64,000 nt of DNA, from contig CAWFUF010000024.1 of assembly GCA_963818775.1 (NCBI GenBank), forward strand, positions 186,001-250,000. Reading direction: 5' to 3'. The position numbers were made by a program, and so were the translations under genes. Below the pieces are notes generated by a model. The model was not told where the DNA came from. It did not search any database and saw only the letters and a list, made by a program, of their open reading frames with translations. This document shows positions 1 to 8,198 of the stretch, piece by piece. Numbering within the stretch: position 1 is the first letter of the stretch; each line of letters opens with the position of its first letter. The DNA is from JAMXLO01 sp963818775. Its GTDB lineage: Bacteria > Pseudomonadota > Alphaproteobacteria > Acetobacterales > Acetobacteraceae.

Positions 1-368
1 GCTACGACACGCGTGTCGGCGAGCGCGGCCTGAAGCTGTCGGGTGGCGAGAAGCAGCGCGTGGCAATCGCGCGCACCATTCTGAAAGATCCGCGCATCCT
101 GATCCTGGACGAGGCAACGAGTGCGCTGGACACGCGAACCGAGCAGGACATTCAGGCGGCACTGCGCGCGGTGGCGCGACATCGCACAACGCTGGTGATC
201 GCGCATCGGCTCTCGACCGTGGTGGATGCCGACGAGATCATCGTGCTGGCTGACGGTCGCGTGGCGGAGCGCGGGAGGCACGCAGCGTTGCTGGCGCGCG
301 ACGGGCTATATGCTCGGATGTGGGCCATGCAGGCCGAGCAGGAGACAGAACGGGAGATCGCGGATTGA
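1..368 (+). CDS. ATM1-type ABC transporter, C-terminal end only
   Basis: The frame is open from base 3 to a TGA at 366-368; the start lies before the window. The visible ~121 residues are the second half of an ABC nucleotide-binding domain: signature LSGGEKQRVA, Walker B ILILDEATSALD and the switch histidine in VIAHRLSTV. In this family a half-size membrane domain is fused upstream and the dimer exports glutathione-linked or metal compounds. The wording VGERGLKLSGGEKQR and DADEIIVL fits the ATM1/HMT1 branch better than MsbA, but no membrane segments are visible, so the substrate is open. Confidence 0.85.
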   Translation, partial: YDTRVGERGLKLSGGEKQRVAIARTILKDPRILILDEATSALDTRTEQDIQAALRAVARHRTTLVIAHRLSTVVDADEIIVLADGRVAERGRHAALLARDGLYARMWAMQAEQETEREIAD

Positions 369-402
369 TGCCGCGACTACCATCCCTGAGGAGAGGCGGA
401 CG

Positions 403-642
403 ATGACGGACGAACAACCACCGGAAGATCTGGGTCACGCGGGCGCTGTGGTGGACAAGGCGATCGAATACATGGTCGGTCAGAACATAGGCGCGCTGTC
501 GATTGCTTCGGCGCTGCTTGGTGGCGCAATGGCGCTGCTGGCGCGCAGCGTGGCGGATGAGGCGATCGTGCAGATACTGAACAACGCGATTGCCAGCGTG
601 CAAAGCGGGGAACTTCGGGGGGTGGATGTCAGCAGAGGTTGA
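403..642 (+). CDS. Small hypothetical protein, 79 aa
   Basis: The ATG at 403 follows a purine-rich GAGGAGAGG ribosome site about 8 bases upstream, and the gene begins 34 bases after the ABC transporter stop, so co-transcription is likely. The product is acidic at its N-terminus (MTDEQPPEDLG) and has one hydrophobic, Ala/Leu-rich stretch at about residues 27-47 that could be a short membrane helix or an amphipathic helix. I do not recognise a family. A role tied to the exporter is possible but only inferred from position. Confidence 0.55.
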   Translation: MTDEQPPEDLGHAGAVVDKAIEYMVGQNIGALSIASALLGGAMALLARSVADEAIVQILNNAIASVQSGELRGVDVSRG

Positions 643-739
643 TGAGCTGATGCCGGCATAAGGCCCCAGCGCAATCTTGTCCCTCAACGCCGGCAGCGCG
701 TAGCCTCTCCTCGGCGAGGTCCAAATAAAGGAGAGGCCC

Positions 740-1489
740 ATGGGAAAGCTTGAGGGGAAGGTCGCCCTGGTAACCGGCTCCGGCCGCAATATCGGCCGCG
801 CGACGGTGCTGCGGCTGGCTGGCGAAGGCGCGCACGTCGTCGTCAACGCCCGCACCAATCAGGCCGAGGCTGATGCCGTCGTGCGCGAAGCCAAGGGCCT
901 TGGCGTGAAGGCGCTCGCCGTGGTTGCCGACGTCGCCAGCAAGGATCAGGTCGAGGCAATGGCGGCCCGCGCGCTGTCCGAGTTCGGCCGCGTCGATATC
1001 CTGATCAACAACGCCGCGATCCGGCCGCACAAGCCCTTCACGGAGCTGACGGCGCAGGATTGGGAAGCGGTCAGGGGTGTCGTTTTGGACGGTGCACTGT
1101 ACCTGACGCGCGCGGTCATCAATTCGATGGTCAAGAACAAGTATGGGCGCATCCTGTTCTTCACCGGCGAAGGCGCGTTCATCGGCGGCAACGGACGCGC
1201 GCATGTCTCCGCGGCCAAGATGGGCCTGGTCGGCTTCGCGCGTGGGTTGGCCTCGGAGTTCGCCCCGCACAACATCCGGGTCAACGTGGTTTCGCCCGGC
1301 AGCATCGATACCACGCGCGCCAATCCCGAGTGGTATCAGGGACGCACGCCGAACGCCGCTGGCATACCGCTTGGGCGTCAGGGCAAGCCGGACGAGATCG
1401 CCGCCACCTGCCTGTTCCTGGTCACTGACGACGGCGGCTTCATCACCGGGCAGACGATTCACGTCAACGGCGGGAGCGCATACTACTGA
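740..1489 (+). CDS. SDR-family protein with degenerate catalytic site
   Basis: This 249-aa classical short-chain dehydrogenase/reductase has the cofactor loop TGSGRNIG (12-19), NNAA (90-93) and the C-terminal GQTIHVNGG, and an AAGGAG-like ribosome site precedes ATG 740. The normal catalytic motif YxxxK reads VSAAK (156-160), so Val replaces Tyr, and the Ser partner position around 143-144 is Gly/Glu (FTGEG). Lys160 is kept. It should bind NAD(P)H but may not do the standard carbonyl/alcohol reaction. It lies 106 bases upstream of an HD-domain gene and then an MFS carrier, probably one catabolic unit. Confidence 0.88.
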   Translation: MGKLEGKVALVTGSGRNIGRATVLRLAGEGAHVVVNARTNQAEADAVVREAKGLGVKALAVVADVASKDQVEAMAARALSEFGRVDILINNAAIRPHKPFTELTAQDWEAVRGVVLDGALYLTRAVINSMVKNKYGRILFFTGEGAFIGGNGRAHVSAAKMGLVGFARGLASEFAPHNIRVNVVSPGSIDTTRANPEWYQGRTPNAAGIPLGRQGKPDEIAATCLFLVTDDGGFITGQTIHVNGGSAYY

Positions 1490-1595
1490 TTACTGTTCCG
1501 ATCGCCGGAGATCGCCGCATGCCGCGGCCGGTCGACGCGATCGAGCGCGATCTGTTAGGCTTGCCCGGATATCCGCCCGTCCAGGAGAAAAACGG

Positions 1596-2357
1596 ATGAA
1601 CGAAACGCAGACCTTATCCCAGCGCGCCGACGCGCTCGAAGAGCAAATGAGCCGTGAGCTGGACTACATCGTCATCAAGTCGCGCCTCTACAGCATGGCC
1701 GAGGGCGACATGGGGCCGGCGCCGAACGCCGCGGCTATGATGGCCAAGAATCCGAACGCGCGTGTGCTGATGGGCGATGATCCGCGCCTGCCGGCGATGC
1801 CGGAGAAGCCGACGCTGATGGACTTCTTCAAGTACCGCTTCGGCCCCGCAGCGCACCTGCTGCAAAGCGCCAGGCACGCGGTAAATGCCGGGCTGCCCGA
1901 GAACATGGTACTCGCCTGCCTGCTGCACGATATTTCGACGATCGGCTTCATCCGCGGTGACCACGGCTACTGGGGCGCGCAACTCGTGGAGCCGTATGTG
2001 GACGAGGAGGTCACCTGGGCGATCCGCGCGCACCAGGTGCTGCGCTTCTATCCCGACGAATCTGTCGGCTACGAGTACCCGCAATCCTACGTCAAGGCGT
2101 TCGGTGCTGATTACCGGCCCGACGCTTATGTCGAGGAAGACTATCAGCGGATGCGGAAGCACAAATGGTACATGTCGGGGCGGATGATCACGGTCCATGA
2201 CATCTACTCGTTCGACCCGAACGTGAAGGTCGAACTGGAGGAATTCACCGACGTGATCGGCCGTAACTTCCGGCAGCCGGAACAAGGCCTCGGCTTTGAC
2301 AACAGCCCGGTCGCCCACATGTGGAGAGCGATGATCCGGCCGGCGAAGTATCTGTAG
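1596..2357 (+). CDS. HD-domain metal-dependent phosphohydrolase-like protein
   Basis: The 253-aa product starts at ATG 1596 behind CAGGAGAAA. Histidines at 87, 94, 111 (followed by Asp112), 123 and 146 sit in helical sequence (SARHAVNAG, CLLHDIST, RGDHGYW, IRAHQVL), which is the layout of an HD-type metal site. HD proteins hydrolyse phosphoesters or act as mixed-valent di-iron oxygenases (PhnZ, MIOX). Which applies here cannot be told from sequence. It lies between an SDR and an MFS transporter, so it probably acts on an imported metabolite. Confidence 0.65.
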   Translation: MNETQTLSQRADALEEQMSRELDYIVIKSRLYSMAEGDMGPAPNAAAMMAKNPNARVLMGDDPRLPAMPEKPTLMDFFKYRFGPAAHLLQSARHAVNAGLPENMVLACLLHDISTIGFIRGDHGYWGAQLVEPYVDEEVTWAIRAHQVLRFYPDESVGYEYPQSYVKAFGADYRPDAYVEEDYQRMRKHKWYMSGRMITVHDIYSFDPNVKVELEEFTDVIGRNFRQPEQGLGFDNSPVAHMWRAMIRPAKYL

Positions 2358-2444
2358 CAACCGACTGACAAACCGACACCGGCCGGCCCGACCGCAATGG
2401 CATGATCGGGCCCCGGGTCAGGCTGCACAATAGGGGGAGAAAGA

Positions 2445-3743
2445 ATGTCGGCCGCCGGCCCATCACGCCAGCTTCGTCGCATGCAGTGGATCGCGATCAT
2501 TCTCGTCACTGCAGCCATCGCGATGAATTACATGGATCGCTCAACCTTGGCGATCGGCAACCTGAAGATCCGCGAAGAGTTCGGTATCAGCGCAACTGCG
2601 ATTGGCGCGTTGGGCTCGGCCTGGGCACTCACCTACGGACTCGCCCAGTTGCCATCCGGCTATCTGCTCGATCGGGTCGGACCGAAACTTCTGGTTGGAC
2701 TGTCGATGATCGTCTGGTCGCTGTTCCAGGCAGCGGGTGGGCTCGCCGGCAGCTACTTCCAGTTGATGCTGTCACGCATCGGTCTCGGCGCCACCGAGGC
2801 GCCGTGCTTTCCTTCGGCAACGCGTTCGGTCAGCGATTGGTTCGATGTCAAGCATCGCGGGACGCCGAGCGGCGTCTATACGTCGGGCGCCTATATCGGA
2901 CCCACGCTCGCACCGCCAATTCTGACCGGCCTGATGCTCGCCTTCAATTGGCGGGTGATGTTCATCGTCATGGGACTGGCTGGGATCGCCGGTGCCGCGA
3001 TCTGGTTCCTGATCTACCGTGATCCCAGATCGCAGGCACTGGAACCGCAGGACGCGGAGTATCTGCGGGCCAACCGCGAAGCCAAATCCTCGGTCACACT
3101 GCGCGAGTGGACGTCGCTGTTTCGCTTTCGCGCCATGTGGGTACTGATGCTTGGCGCTTTCTGCACCGGCTACATCACATGGATGTACCAGACCTGGCTA
3201 CCGGCCTATCTGGAAATGCAGCAACACATCAGCATCGGCAAGACCGGACTGCTCGCCTCGGTGCCGCTGATCTGTGCGTTCTTCGGGGCGCTGTCCGGCG
3301 GATGGGTATCGGACCGGCTGGTCAGGGGTGGCATGGAACTGATCGCCAGCCGCCGTCTGCCATTGATCCTCGGTCTGCTCGGTTCGGCGGTCTTCACCGG
3401 ACTTGCCGCGGTCGCGACCGGCGCCGGCATGGCGGTCATCTGCATCGCAATATCGATGTTCTGCATGCAGTTTGGCATCACCTGCAAATGGATCCTGGTG
3501 ACAGCGATCACGCCGCAGGCCTATTGCGCCTCGGCTGCCAGCAATCAGAACTTTGCGGGCTTCCTCGGCGGCACGCTGTCGCCGGTGCTGACCGGGTTTA
3601 TCGTGGACGTGACAGGTTCATTCGTGGTCGCTCTGGCGATCGGTGCCGTCATCACGCTGATCGGCGCGGCGCTGTTCCAGTTCTTTATGACAACGGTGAT
3701 CGACGAAGGCGAGCTGGAGAAGTTCGCGCATGCGCCGGCCTGA
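2445..3743 (+). CDS. MFS transporter, ACS-type anion:cation symporter
   Basis: A 432-aa protein with about twelve hydrophobic segments. The N-terminal MNYMDRSTLAIGNLKIREEF is typical of the anion:cation symporter branch of the major facilitator superfamily, which imports organic anions such as hexuronates, phthalates or tartrate with protons. The loop between TM2 and TM3 reads GYLLDRVGPKLLVGL, the family A-motif region. AGGGGGAGAAAG precedes the ATG. It follows the SDR and HD genes by 87 bases on the same strand and is likely the uptake partner for their substrate. Confidence 0.9.
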   Translation: MSAAGPSRQLRRMQWIAIILVTAAIAMNYMDRSTLAIGNLKIREEFGISATAIGALGSAWALTYGLAQLPSGYLLDRVGPKLLVGLSMIVWSLFQAAGGLAGSYFQLMLSRIGLGATEAPCFPSATRSVSDWFDVKHRGTPSGVYTSGAYIGPTLAPPILTGLMLAFNWRVMFIVMGLAGIAGAAIWFLIYRDPRSQALEPQDAEYLRANREAKSSVTLREWTSLFRFRAMWVLMLGAFCTGYITWMYQTWLPAYLEMQQHISIGKTGLLASVPLICAFFGALSGGWVSDRLVRGGMELIASRRLPLILGLLGSAVFTGLAAVATGAGMAVICIAISMFCMQFGITCKWILVTAITPQAYCASAASNQNFAGFLGGTLSPVLTGFIVDVTGSFVVALAIGAVITLIGAALFQFFMTTVIDEGELEKFAHAPA

Positions 3744-3806
3744 TCGTTGCGCGCTTCCCGGCGAGCCGTGCCCGAGGACGGGTCGGCTCGCCGCCGAGCG
3801 AACCGG

Positions 3807-4118
3807 CTACATCTTCACTTCGCTGATCTGAATCACCGGCTGGATGTTGGTGTAGTTCGGGACGTCCGCCAGGAGCTCCTGCGCGTGCGGCAAAAAGGCC
3901 GCCTCGAACGCCGCCAGCAATTCGAAGTAAAGGTGGCCCATCGCGGCATAGGTCGGCGGTGCGCCAGGAGCGCCACCCGCCAAACCTTGCTCGACCGCCA
4001 TGCTCTTGCAGGCCGCGCCGACTGTCTGCTGAACCAAGGGCATGTGGCGCTTGCAGTAATATTCCATATCGAACTTCTTGTTCTCGCCGGCCGGATAGAA
4101 CACGCTCACTTTGATCAT
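3807..4118 (-). CDS. EthD family protein
   Basis: The start chosen at 4118 gives MIKVSVFYPAG directly after GGGAGGTATGTTCGA, a strong ribosome site; a longer reading to 4154 lacks one. The 103-aa product has the EthD signature FDMEYYCKRHMPLV followed by the small dimeric alpha+beta barrel pattern. EthD-like proteins are small ferredoxin-fold enzymes or accessory proteins, first linked to ethyl tert-butyl ether degradation, and most have no known substrate. It converges with the MFS gene and lies near two lipoprotein genes; nothing ties them functionally. Confidence 0.85.
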   Translation of the reverse strand: MIKVSVFYPAGENKKFDMEYYCKRHMPLVQQTVGAACKSMAVEQGLAGGAPGAPPTYAAMGHLYFELLAAFEAAFLPHAQELLADVPNYTNIQPVIQISEVKM

Positions 4119-4191
4119 TCGAACATACCTCCCGAGGTCACGCCGCTGCCTCAAGGCCGGCGGCGGCTGCGACTTTAGCCTGGACTCCGCC

Positions 4192-4578
4192 TCAGCTTAA
4201 CCCGCCGATGGCGCAGTCGAGCGACGGTTCGCGAATACCCGTGACGATCCAGCTGTTTGCCTGCGGGTTCCTCGCAGCGATAAAGGTGTAGAGACAGCGA
4301 GTGACCGTCTGCTCGCCGCCGACGAACTGTGTGTCAGTCGTCTTGCGGCCCTTCTTGTCCTTGTCTGTCGTGGTCACGGCTGACACTGGCGTGGTATCCG
4401 CCGATACCTTGGACCATTGGAAGGCGCGGGTTCCGTTGCCCAGATCGATCTGATTGATCGGCGGACCATAGGTCAACTCGACGGCCCGAATGTCCTGCCC
4501 CACATAGCTGCGCATCGTGTCTGCAACACAGCCCACGAGGAGCGCTGTCGCGACGCTGGCCGCCAGAGCGAACCTCAT
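4192..4578 (-). CDS. Small putative lipoprotein, 128 aa
   Basis: The start at 4578 gives MRFALAASVATALLVGC, a signal peptide ending in lipobox LVGC with the acylated Cys at residue 17. The mature part contains YVGQDIRAVELTYGPP, resembling small outer-membrane-linked lipoproteins of the SmpA/OmlA type (short alpha+beta fold near Gly-Pro-Pro), then a Lys/Asp/Thr-rich linker and two cysteines (TRCLYTF, SLDCAIG) that could form a disulphide. It should be anchored to a membrane facing the periplasm. Function unknown. Confidence 0.72.
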   Translation of the reverse strand: MRFALAASVATALLVGCVADTMRSYVGQDIRAVELTYGPPINQIDLGNGTRAFQWSKVSADTTPVSAVTTTDKDKKGRKTTDTQFVGGEQTVTRCLYTFIAARNPQANSWIVTGIREPSLDCAIGGLS

Positions 4579-4642
4579 GCTTTCCGGTCCCCGCGAAACT
4601 TCGAGGCCCAATATAGTTCACCTGCTCAGGCGCGATAGCTGG

Positions 4643-5119
4643 CTACCCGCGAACCGTGAGGACAATGCCAAAGACGTCCTGTGATGGCGTCGCTGCTGGT
4701 TGCACCACGACCGGCGGCTGCGTCTGGGTGAACCCGACGTTCGTGAGCAAGCCCTTCAACCTGTCCGTTCGCTGCAGCGACAGGTAAGACGCCTGTCCCT
4801 GAACAATCGCTTCGGGTTCGATCGCCACCTGCATGATGCGAGGGTCCAGCATGGCCTGCGTCACGCTCGCCACGGCGTAGTAGCCGCACCCCGTCAGATC
4901 CGCTCGTCCGCTGACGAAGAGAGACGACGCCGGAAACCTGATCCTCGTCCCGTTCGGGAGGTATTCGATGTTTGCCGCGCGATTGCAAATCTGGGAAGGA
5001 TTGAGCCCTGTCGTGACCCTGTTGGACAGCATTTGCGTGCTCGAGGGCTCGGAGCACGCACTCAAGGCAAGCAGGGCTGCGAAGGCAGGCATAAGTGTTG
5101 GGGGCATCTGCATCACCAC
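4643..5119 (-). CDS. Putative lipoprotein, 158 aa
   Basis: The N-terminus is a signal peptide ending in lipobox LSAC with Cys at residue 22. The mature region has further cysteines (QICNRAAN, LTGCGYY) and ends in a Pro/Gln-rich tail followed by VFGIVLTVRG. It lies 64 bases upstream of another lipoprotein gene on the same strand, so the two may be co-transcribed. ATGs at residues 1, 3 and 10 are all possible. I recognise no family; exported, membrane-anchored, function unknown. Confidence 0.68.
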   Translation of the reverse strand: MVMQMPPTLMPAFAALLALSACSEPSSTQMLSNRVTTGLNPSQICNRAANIEYLPNGTRIRFPASSLFVSGRADLTGCGYYAVASVTQAMLDPRIMQVAIEPEAIVQGQASYLSLQRTDRLKGLLTNVGFTQTQPPVVVQPAATPSQDVFGIVLTVRG

Positions 5120-5208
5120 TCTGTCAGGCGCATCCCAAGTCTATCGTGACGATAGCGCATTGGGAACGGAGAAAGTATGTATGCGCTGCGCGCTTGCTGC
5201 ATGTCTCA

Positions 5209-6000
5209 TCATGCCACGTTGCCGGCCACGATGAGCGCCGCCCAGGTCATCAGGCCAAAGCCGAGCGGCCGGCTCAGCTTTTTGCCCCAGGCTGCGTTCT
5301 TTTCGATCGCCATGACCGCGCCCAGCACCAGCATGTAGCCGACGTTGCCGGTACCGACGACAAACATCAGCAGCATGATCGCCCAGCAGCAGCCCACGCA
5401 GAACAGGCCGTGATGCGCGCCGAGCATAAACGCATCGCGCCACGGCGAAACCCCGTGCCAGTGCTGCACGATGAAGCCGAGCGGCGTGCGGCATTTGTCG
5501 AGGCAGTGGTATTTCAGCCGGCTGAACTGGAACAGCCCCGCGATCATCAGCACGCAGGCACCCAGCGCCCAGCCATTCAGCACGAGCCATGCCGATCGCC
5601 AGACCAGACTGTGCAGCACCGCATCGAGCGCATGCGCCACCACGCCGAACGCGAGCCAGACGAGCAGATAGCCGGCGACGAGAAGCGCGACCAGCAGGCT
5701 CCGATCGCCGCGCGCCGCGGTCAGCCGGTCAAAGCGATGCAACAACGGCAGCACGGTGGGCAGCATCATTGCCGCGATCATCAGCAACCAGCCGCCAGCA
5801 TAGAGCAGACCCGGCAGTAACAACGCGCCCGCCGGCAGGGCGCGGCAGATGCTCGCTGCGAAGCCGATGTCAGTCCAGCGGCCATGGTCGAGGTAGCGGC
5901 CGTACGGCGTACGCTCCCACAGCGACAGCGCGACCCAGGCGGTGCCGATCAGGCAAAGCATGATCGGCACCAGCCAGTCCCGTCTGTGCGCGACCGGCAT
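5209..6000 (-). CDS. DUF2182 cysteine-containing membrane protein
   Basis: The first ATG is at 6000 (263 aa); a TTG at 6030 would overlap the gene before it. There are about six hydrophobic segments. Family hallmarks are the methionine-rich helix MIAAMMLPTVLPLL, the loop KYHCLDKCRTPLGF and HHGLFCVGCCWAIM. DUF2182 proteins are described only as predicted metal-binding integral membrane proteins. It follows the DUF1326 gene by 19 bases; the two families very often travel together, which suggests a two-part metal or thiol system. No biochemical role is established. Confidence 0.88.
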   Translation of the reverse strand: MPVAHRRDWLVPIMLCLIGTAWVALSLWERTPYGRYLDHGRWTDIGFAASICRALPAGALLLPGLLYAGGWLLMIAAMMLPTVLPLLHRFDRLTAARGDRSLLVALLVAGYLLVWLAFGVVAHALDAVLHSLVWRSAWLVLNGWALGACVLMIAGLFQFSRLKYHCLDKCRTPLGFIVQHWHGVSPWRDAFMLGAHHGLFCVGCCWAIMLLMFVVGTGNVGYMLVLGAVMAIEKNAAWGKKLSRPLGFGLMTWAALIVAGNVA

Positions 6001-6019
6001 AAGGCGGCCGGAAGCTACG

Positions 6020-6622
6020 TCAGGCGTCAAACACGAACGTGCTTTGCAACGCGTTGTGCCCGGTCATGTCGAGATCGTGGCCGAGTGCCGGGTGTTTCGA
6101 GCGATAGCGCGTCGCCTTGCCGACGAAGACCGGCGCGCCCGGGACGGTCGAGAAGACCGTGTTGGCGAGTACAGTGGTTGAGCCGTCGGGGCCTAGATAC
6201 GGCTCGAGATCGGCGGAGGTGACATCAGAGATCCGCAGCGTGCCGCGTCCCTCGTTGACATCAAAGGTGATCGGCGCGCGTTCCACCGAGACCACCTCGC
6301 CGACCAGCTTCGCGATGTCCGCGATCGGTCCGCCGAGTTGGCCGGTATAGGCCTTCAGGAGCGCTTCCTGCTGCGTGTCGGACGCGCCGCTGTCGACGTA
6401 GACGGCGACGCGGAAGTTGCCCTGCAAGACGTTACCCGGGATATGGCACACGAAGGCGATGGTGCGGCCGGTCACGTCCACTCCGTCGATCTGGCCGGCA
6501 TCAAAATGGTAGGCCATGGCGCTGTCGCAGGTGCCATTGTCGGGATCCTCGCCGATCCAGCAGGGACACAGAACGCGACAGTCGCAGACTTCGAGCAGGC
6601 GTCCTTCCAGATGATAGGCCAT
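6020..6622 (-). CDS. DUF1326 cysteine-rich soluble protein
   Basis: This 200-aa product starts at ATG 6622 behind GGGGAAG. Its N-terminus carries Cys13, 15, 19, 21 and 32 (CDCRVLCPCW, then GTC), the DUF1326 signature, and one more Cys in FVCHIPGN. No signal peptide or membrane helix is seen, so it is likely cytosolic. The cluster of CxC/CPC motifs suggests binding of a soft metal or an Fe-S or zinc site, but function is unknown. It is immediately upstream of the DUF2182 membrane protein on the same strand. Confidence 0.9.
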   Translation of the reverse strand: MAYHLEGRLLEVCDCRVLCPCWIGEDPDNGTCDSAMAYHFDAGQIDGVDVTGRTIAFVCHIPGNVLQGNFRVAVYVDSGASDTQQEALLKAYTGQLGGPIADIAKLVGEVVSVERAPITFDVNEGRGTLRISDVTSADLEPYLGPDGSTTVLANTVFSTVPGAPVFVGKATRYRSKHPALGHDLDMTGHNALQSTFVFDA

Positions 6623-6824
6623 TGCAAAGCTTCCCCTATGGTTTTGGTTTTGGCTGTTCGTTTTTGAGTCGCGAGGCCAAGCGGCGCCCGCACCGGCGAC
6701 GTTATCTGGCTTCCCGGATCAGCCAGAACACAAAACCGTGTGGCGGTCTCCAATGCCACGCTTGACCTCCTGGCCGCCATTGGCGATAAGCCGCGCCTCC
6801 CGTTTCGAACAGGGGTCGCCTGCA

Positions 6825-7130
6825 ATGTCTCGCCGCTGCCAGATCACCGGCAAGGGCGTGCTGACCGGCAACAACGTCAGCCACGCCAACAACCGATCGC
6901 GCCGCCGGTTCCTGCCCAATCTGCAGGAGACATCGCTGCTATCCGACGTGCTCGGTTTGCCGGTCCGGATGCGGCTGTCCACCCGCGCGATCCGCACCAT
7001 TGAGCATAACGGTGGGATCGACGCCTACCTGCTTGGCACCCCGGACGCCCGGCTGACGGTCGACGCCAAGGCCCTCAAGCGCCGTCTGCTCCGCGCGCAG
7101 GCGAAGCGGACGGCCAGCCAGGCCGTCTGA
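6825..7130 (+). CDS. rpmB: 50S ribosomal protein L28
   Basis: The start at 6825 gives MSRRCQITGKGVLTGNNVSHANNR, the invariant L28 N-terminus. The length of 101 aa matches alphaproteobacterial L28, which is longer than the ~78-aa E. coli protein because of the C-terminal TVDAKALKRRL tail. It is a component of the large ribosomal subunit. Here rpmB is directly followed by prmC with a four-base CTGA overlap, so the release-factor methyltransferase may be translationally coupled to a ribosomal protein. Confidence 0.97.
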   Translation: MSRRCQITGKGVLTGNNVSHANNRSRRRFLPNLQETSLLSDVLGLPVRMRLSTRAIRTIEHNGGIDAYLLGTPDARLTVDAKALKRRLLRAQAKRTASQAV

Positions 7131-7972
7131 GCCACACGGTCCAGCAGGCGATCGATCTCGCCGCCGAGAGGCTTCGGCAGGCGGGCATCGACAATCCAAG
7201 GCTCGAAGCGCGACTGTTGCTGGCCCAGGCACATGGGGTCACGCAAGAGACACTGTTGCGCGATCCCAGGGCGCCAGCGGACATGATTAGTTTCGCGTCG
7301 CTGCTTGCCAGGCGTGAGGCACGCGAACCGCTGGCGCTGATCCTTGGCCGGCGCGAGTTCTGGGGCCTGGAGTTCGCCGTATCGCCCGCCACTCTGATCC
7401 CGCGCCCGGAGTCGGAGACGCTGATCGAGGCGGCCATCGCGGCCTTCTCGGACCGTCCGCGGCCGCGATTGATCCTGGACCTGGGCACCGGCACCGGCTG
7501 CTTGCTGCTGGCGGCATTGTCGGAGTTTCCCGGGGCGTTCGGCATCGGGGTGGACCGGTCACGCGCGGCCGCCACGCTTGCCGCGAGAAACGCCACATCG
7601 CTGGGATTGGCCGATCGTGCCAGCGTCATATGCGGCGACTGGGCAGATGCGCTGGACGGCCGGTTCGAGCTTGTCCTGTGCAACCCGCCCTACATCCGCA
7701 GCGAGGACCTGGGCAGCCTGATGCCCGAGGTTGGGGCCCATGAACCGCGTTCCGCTTTGGACGGCGGTCCGGACGGATTCGCGGCCTGGCGCCGCCTGCT
7801 TCCGGCGCTTCCGCGACTATTGGCCCCGGGGTCCGTCGCGGTGCTGGAACTCGGTGCGGGCCAGGCTGAGACAGCGGCCGAACTGGCGTCGCAGGCCGGT
7901 TTTGCGAGTGATCTGCGGCCCGACCTGATGGGCATCCCGCGCGCCATTGTGCTGCGGCCGGTGACGTCATGA
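7127..7972 (+). CDS. prmC: Release factor glutamine methyltransferase, apparent CTG start
   Basis: PrmC methylates the Gln of the GGQ loop in release factors RF1/RF2 using SAM. The SAM motif LDLGTGTGCLLLA and the substrate motif NPPYI are clear. Homology continues upstream of the first ATG/GTG/TTG-type codon (TTG 7217): the segment AAERLRQAGIDNPRLEARLL, essential in the helical N-domain, is encoded from 7127. No ATG, GTG or TTG lies in frame just upstream, so CTG 7127, overlapping the rpmB stop as CTGA, is the best start and gives the usual ~281 aa. Confidence 0.9.
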   Translation: MSHTVQQAIDLAAERLRQAGIDNPRLEARLLLAQAHGVTQETLLRDPRAPADMISFASLLARREAREPLALILGRREFWGLEFAVSPATLIPRPESETLIEAAIAAFSDRPRPRLILDLGTGTGCLLLAALSEFPGAFGIGVDRSRAAATLAARNATSLGLADRASVICGDWADALDGRFELVLCNPPYIRSEDLGSLMPEVGAHEPRSALDGGPDGFAAWRRLLPALPRLLAPGSVAVLELGAGQAETAAELASQAGFASDLRPDLMGIPRAIVLRPVTS

Positions 7973-8112
7973 AAAAACCGTTTGGCAGACTGAGGCAGGC
8001 AGACTAGCTTTCACCCTGGCAGGGCCAGCCGCACAGCGGCTTGCCCCAGGCGCCCAGGCCTATGGTCGGGGTACTCGCCGGAACCAGTGCCGTTGGATTG
8101 AAGCCAGGCCGA

Positions 8113-8155
8113 GGGGGCACGCCCCGGGACGCCTGCGGGTTTACCCGCGTGTCCC
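8113..8155 (+). promoter_or_regulatory. GC-rich hairpins in the leader before the DUF4167 gene
   Basis: Two stem-loops lie 45-85 bases upstream of the DUF4167 start. The first pairs GGGGC with GCCCC around 8114-8125. The second pairs GGGAC (8126-8130) with GTCCC (8151-8155) and, inside it, GCGGG (8135-8139) with CCCGC (8144-8148) around a TTTA loop. No U-run follows, so this is not a classical terminator. It could be a structured 5' leader or part of a small RNA in the 226-base gap after prmC. Confidence 0.35.
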
Positions 8156-8198
8156 TGCAACCTCTGGTCCGCAACAGAGAAGGCTCGACAGCATTAAT

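Noticed and set aside
8113..8155. Hairpins read as a rho-independent terminator for prmC
   Set aside because: No U-run follows the stems, so it is listed only as a structured leader.
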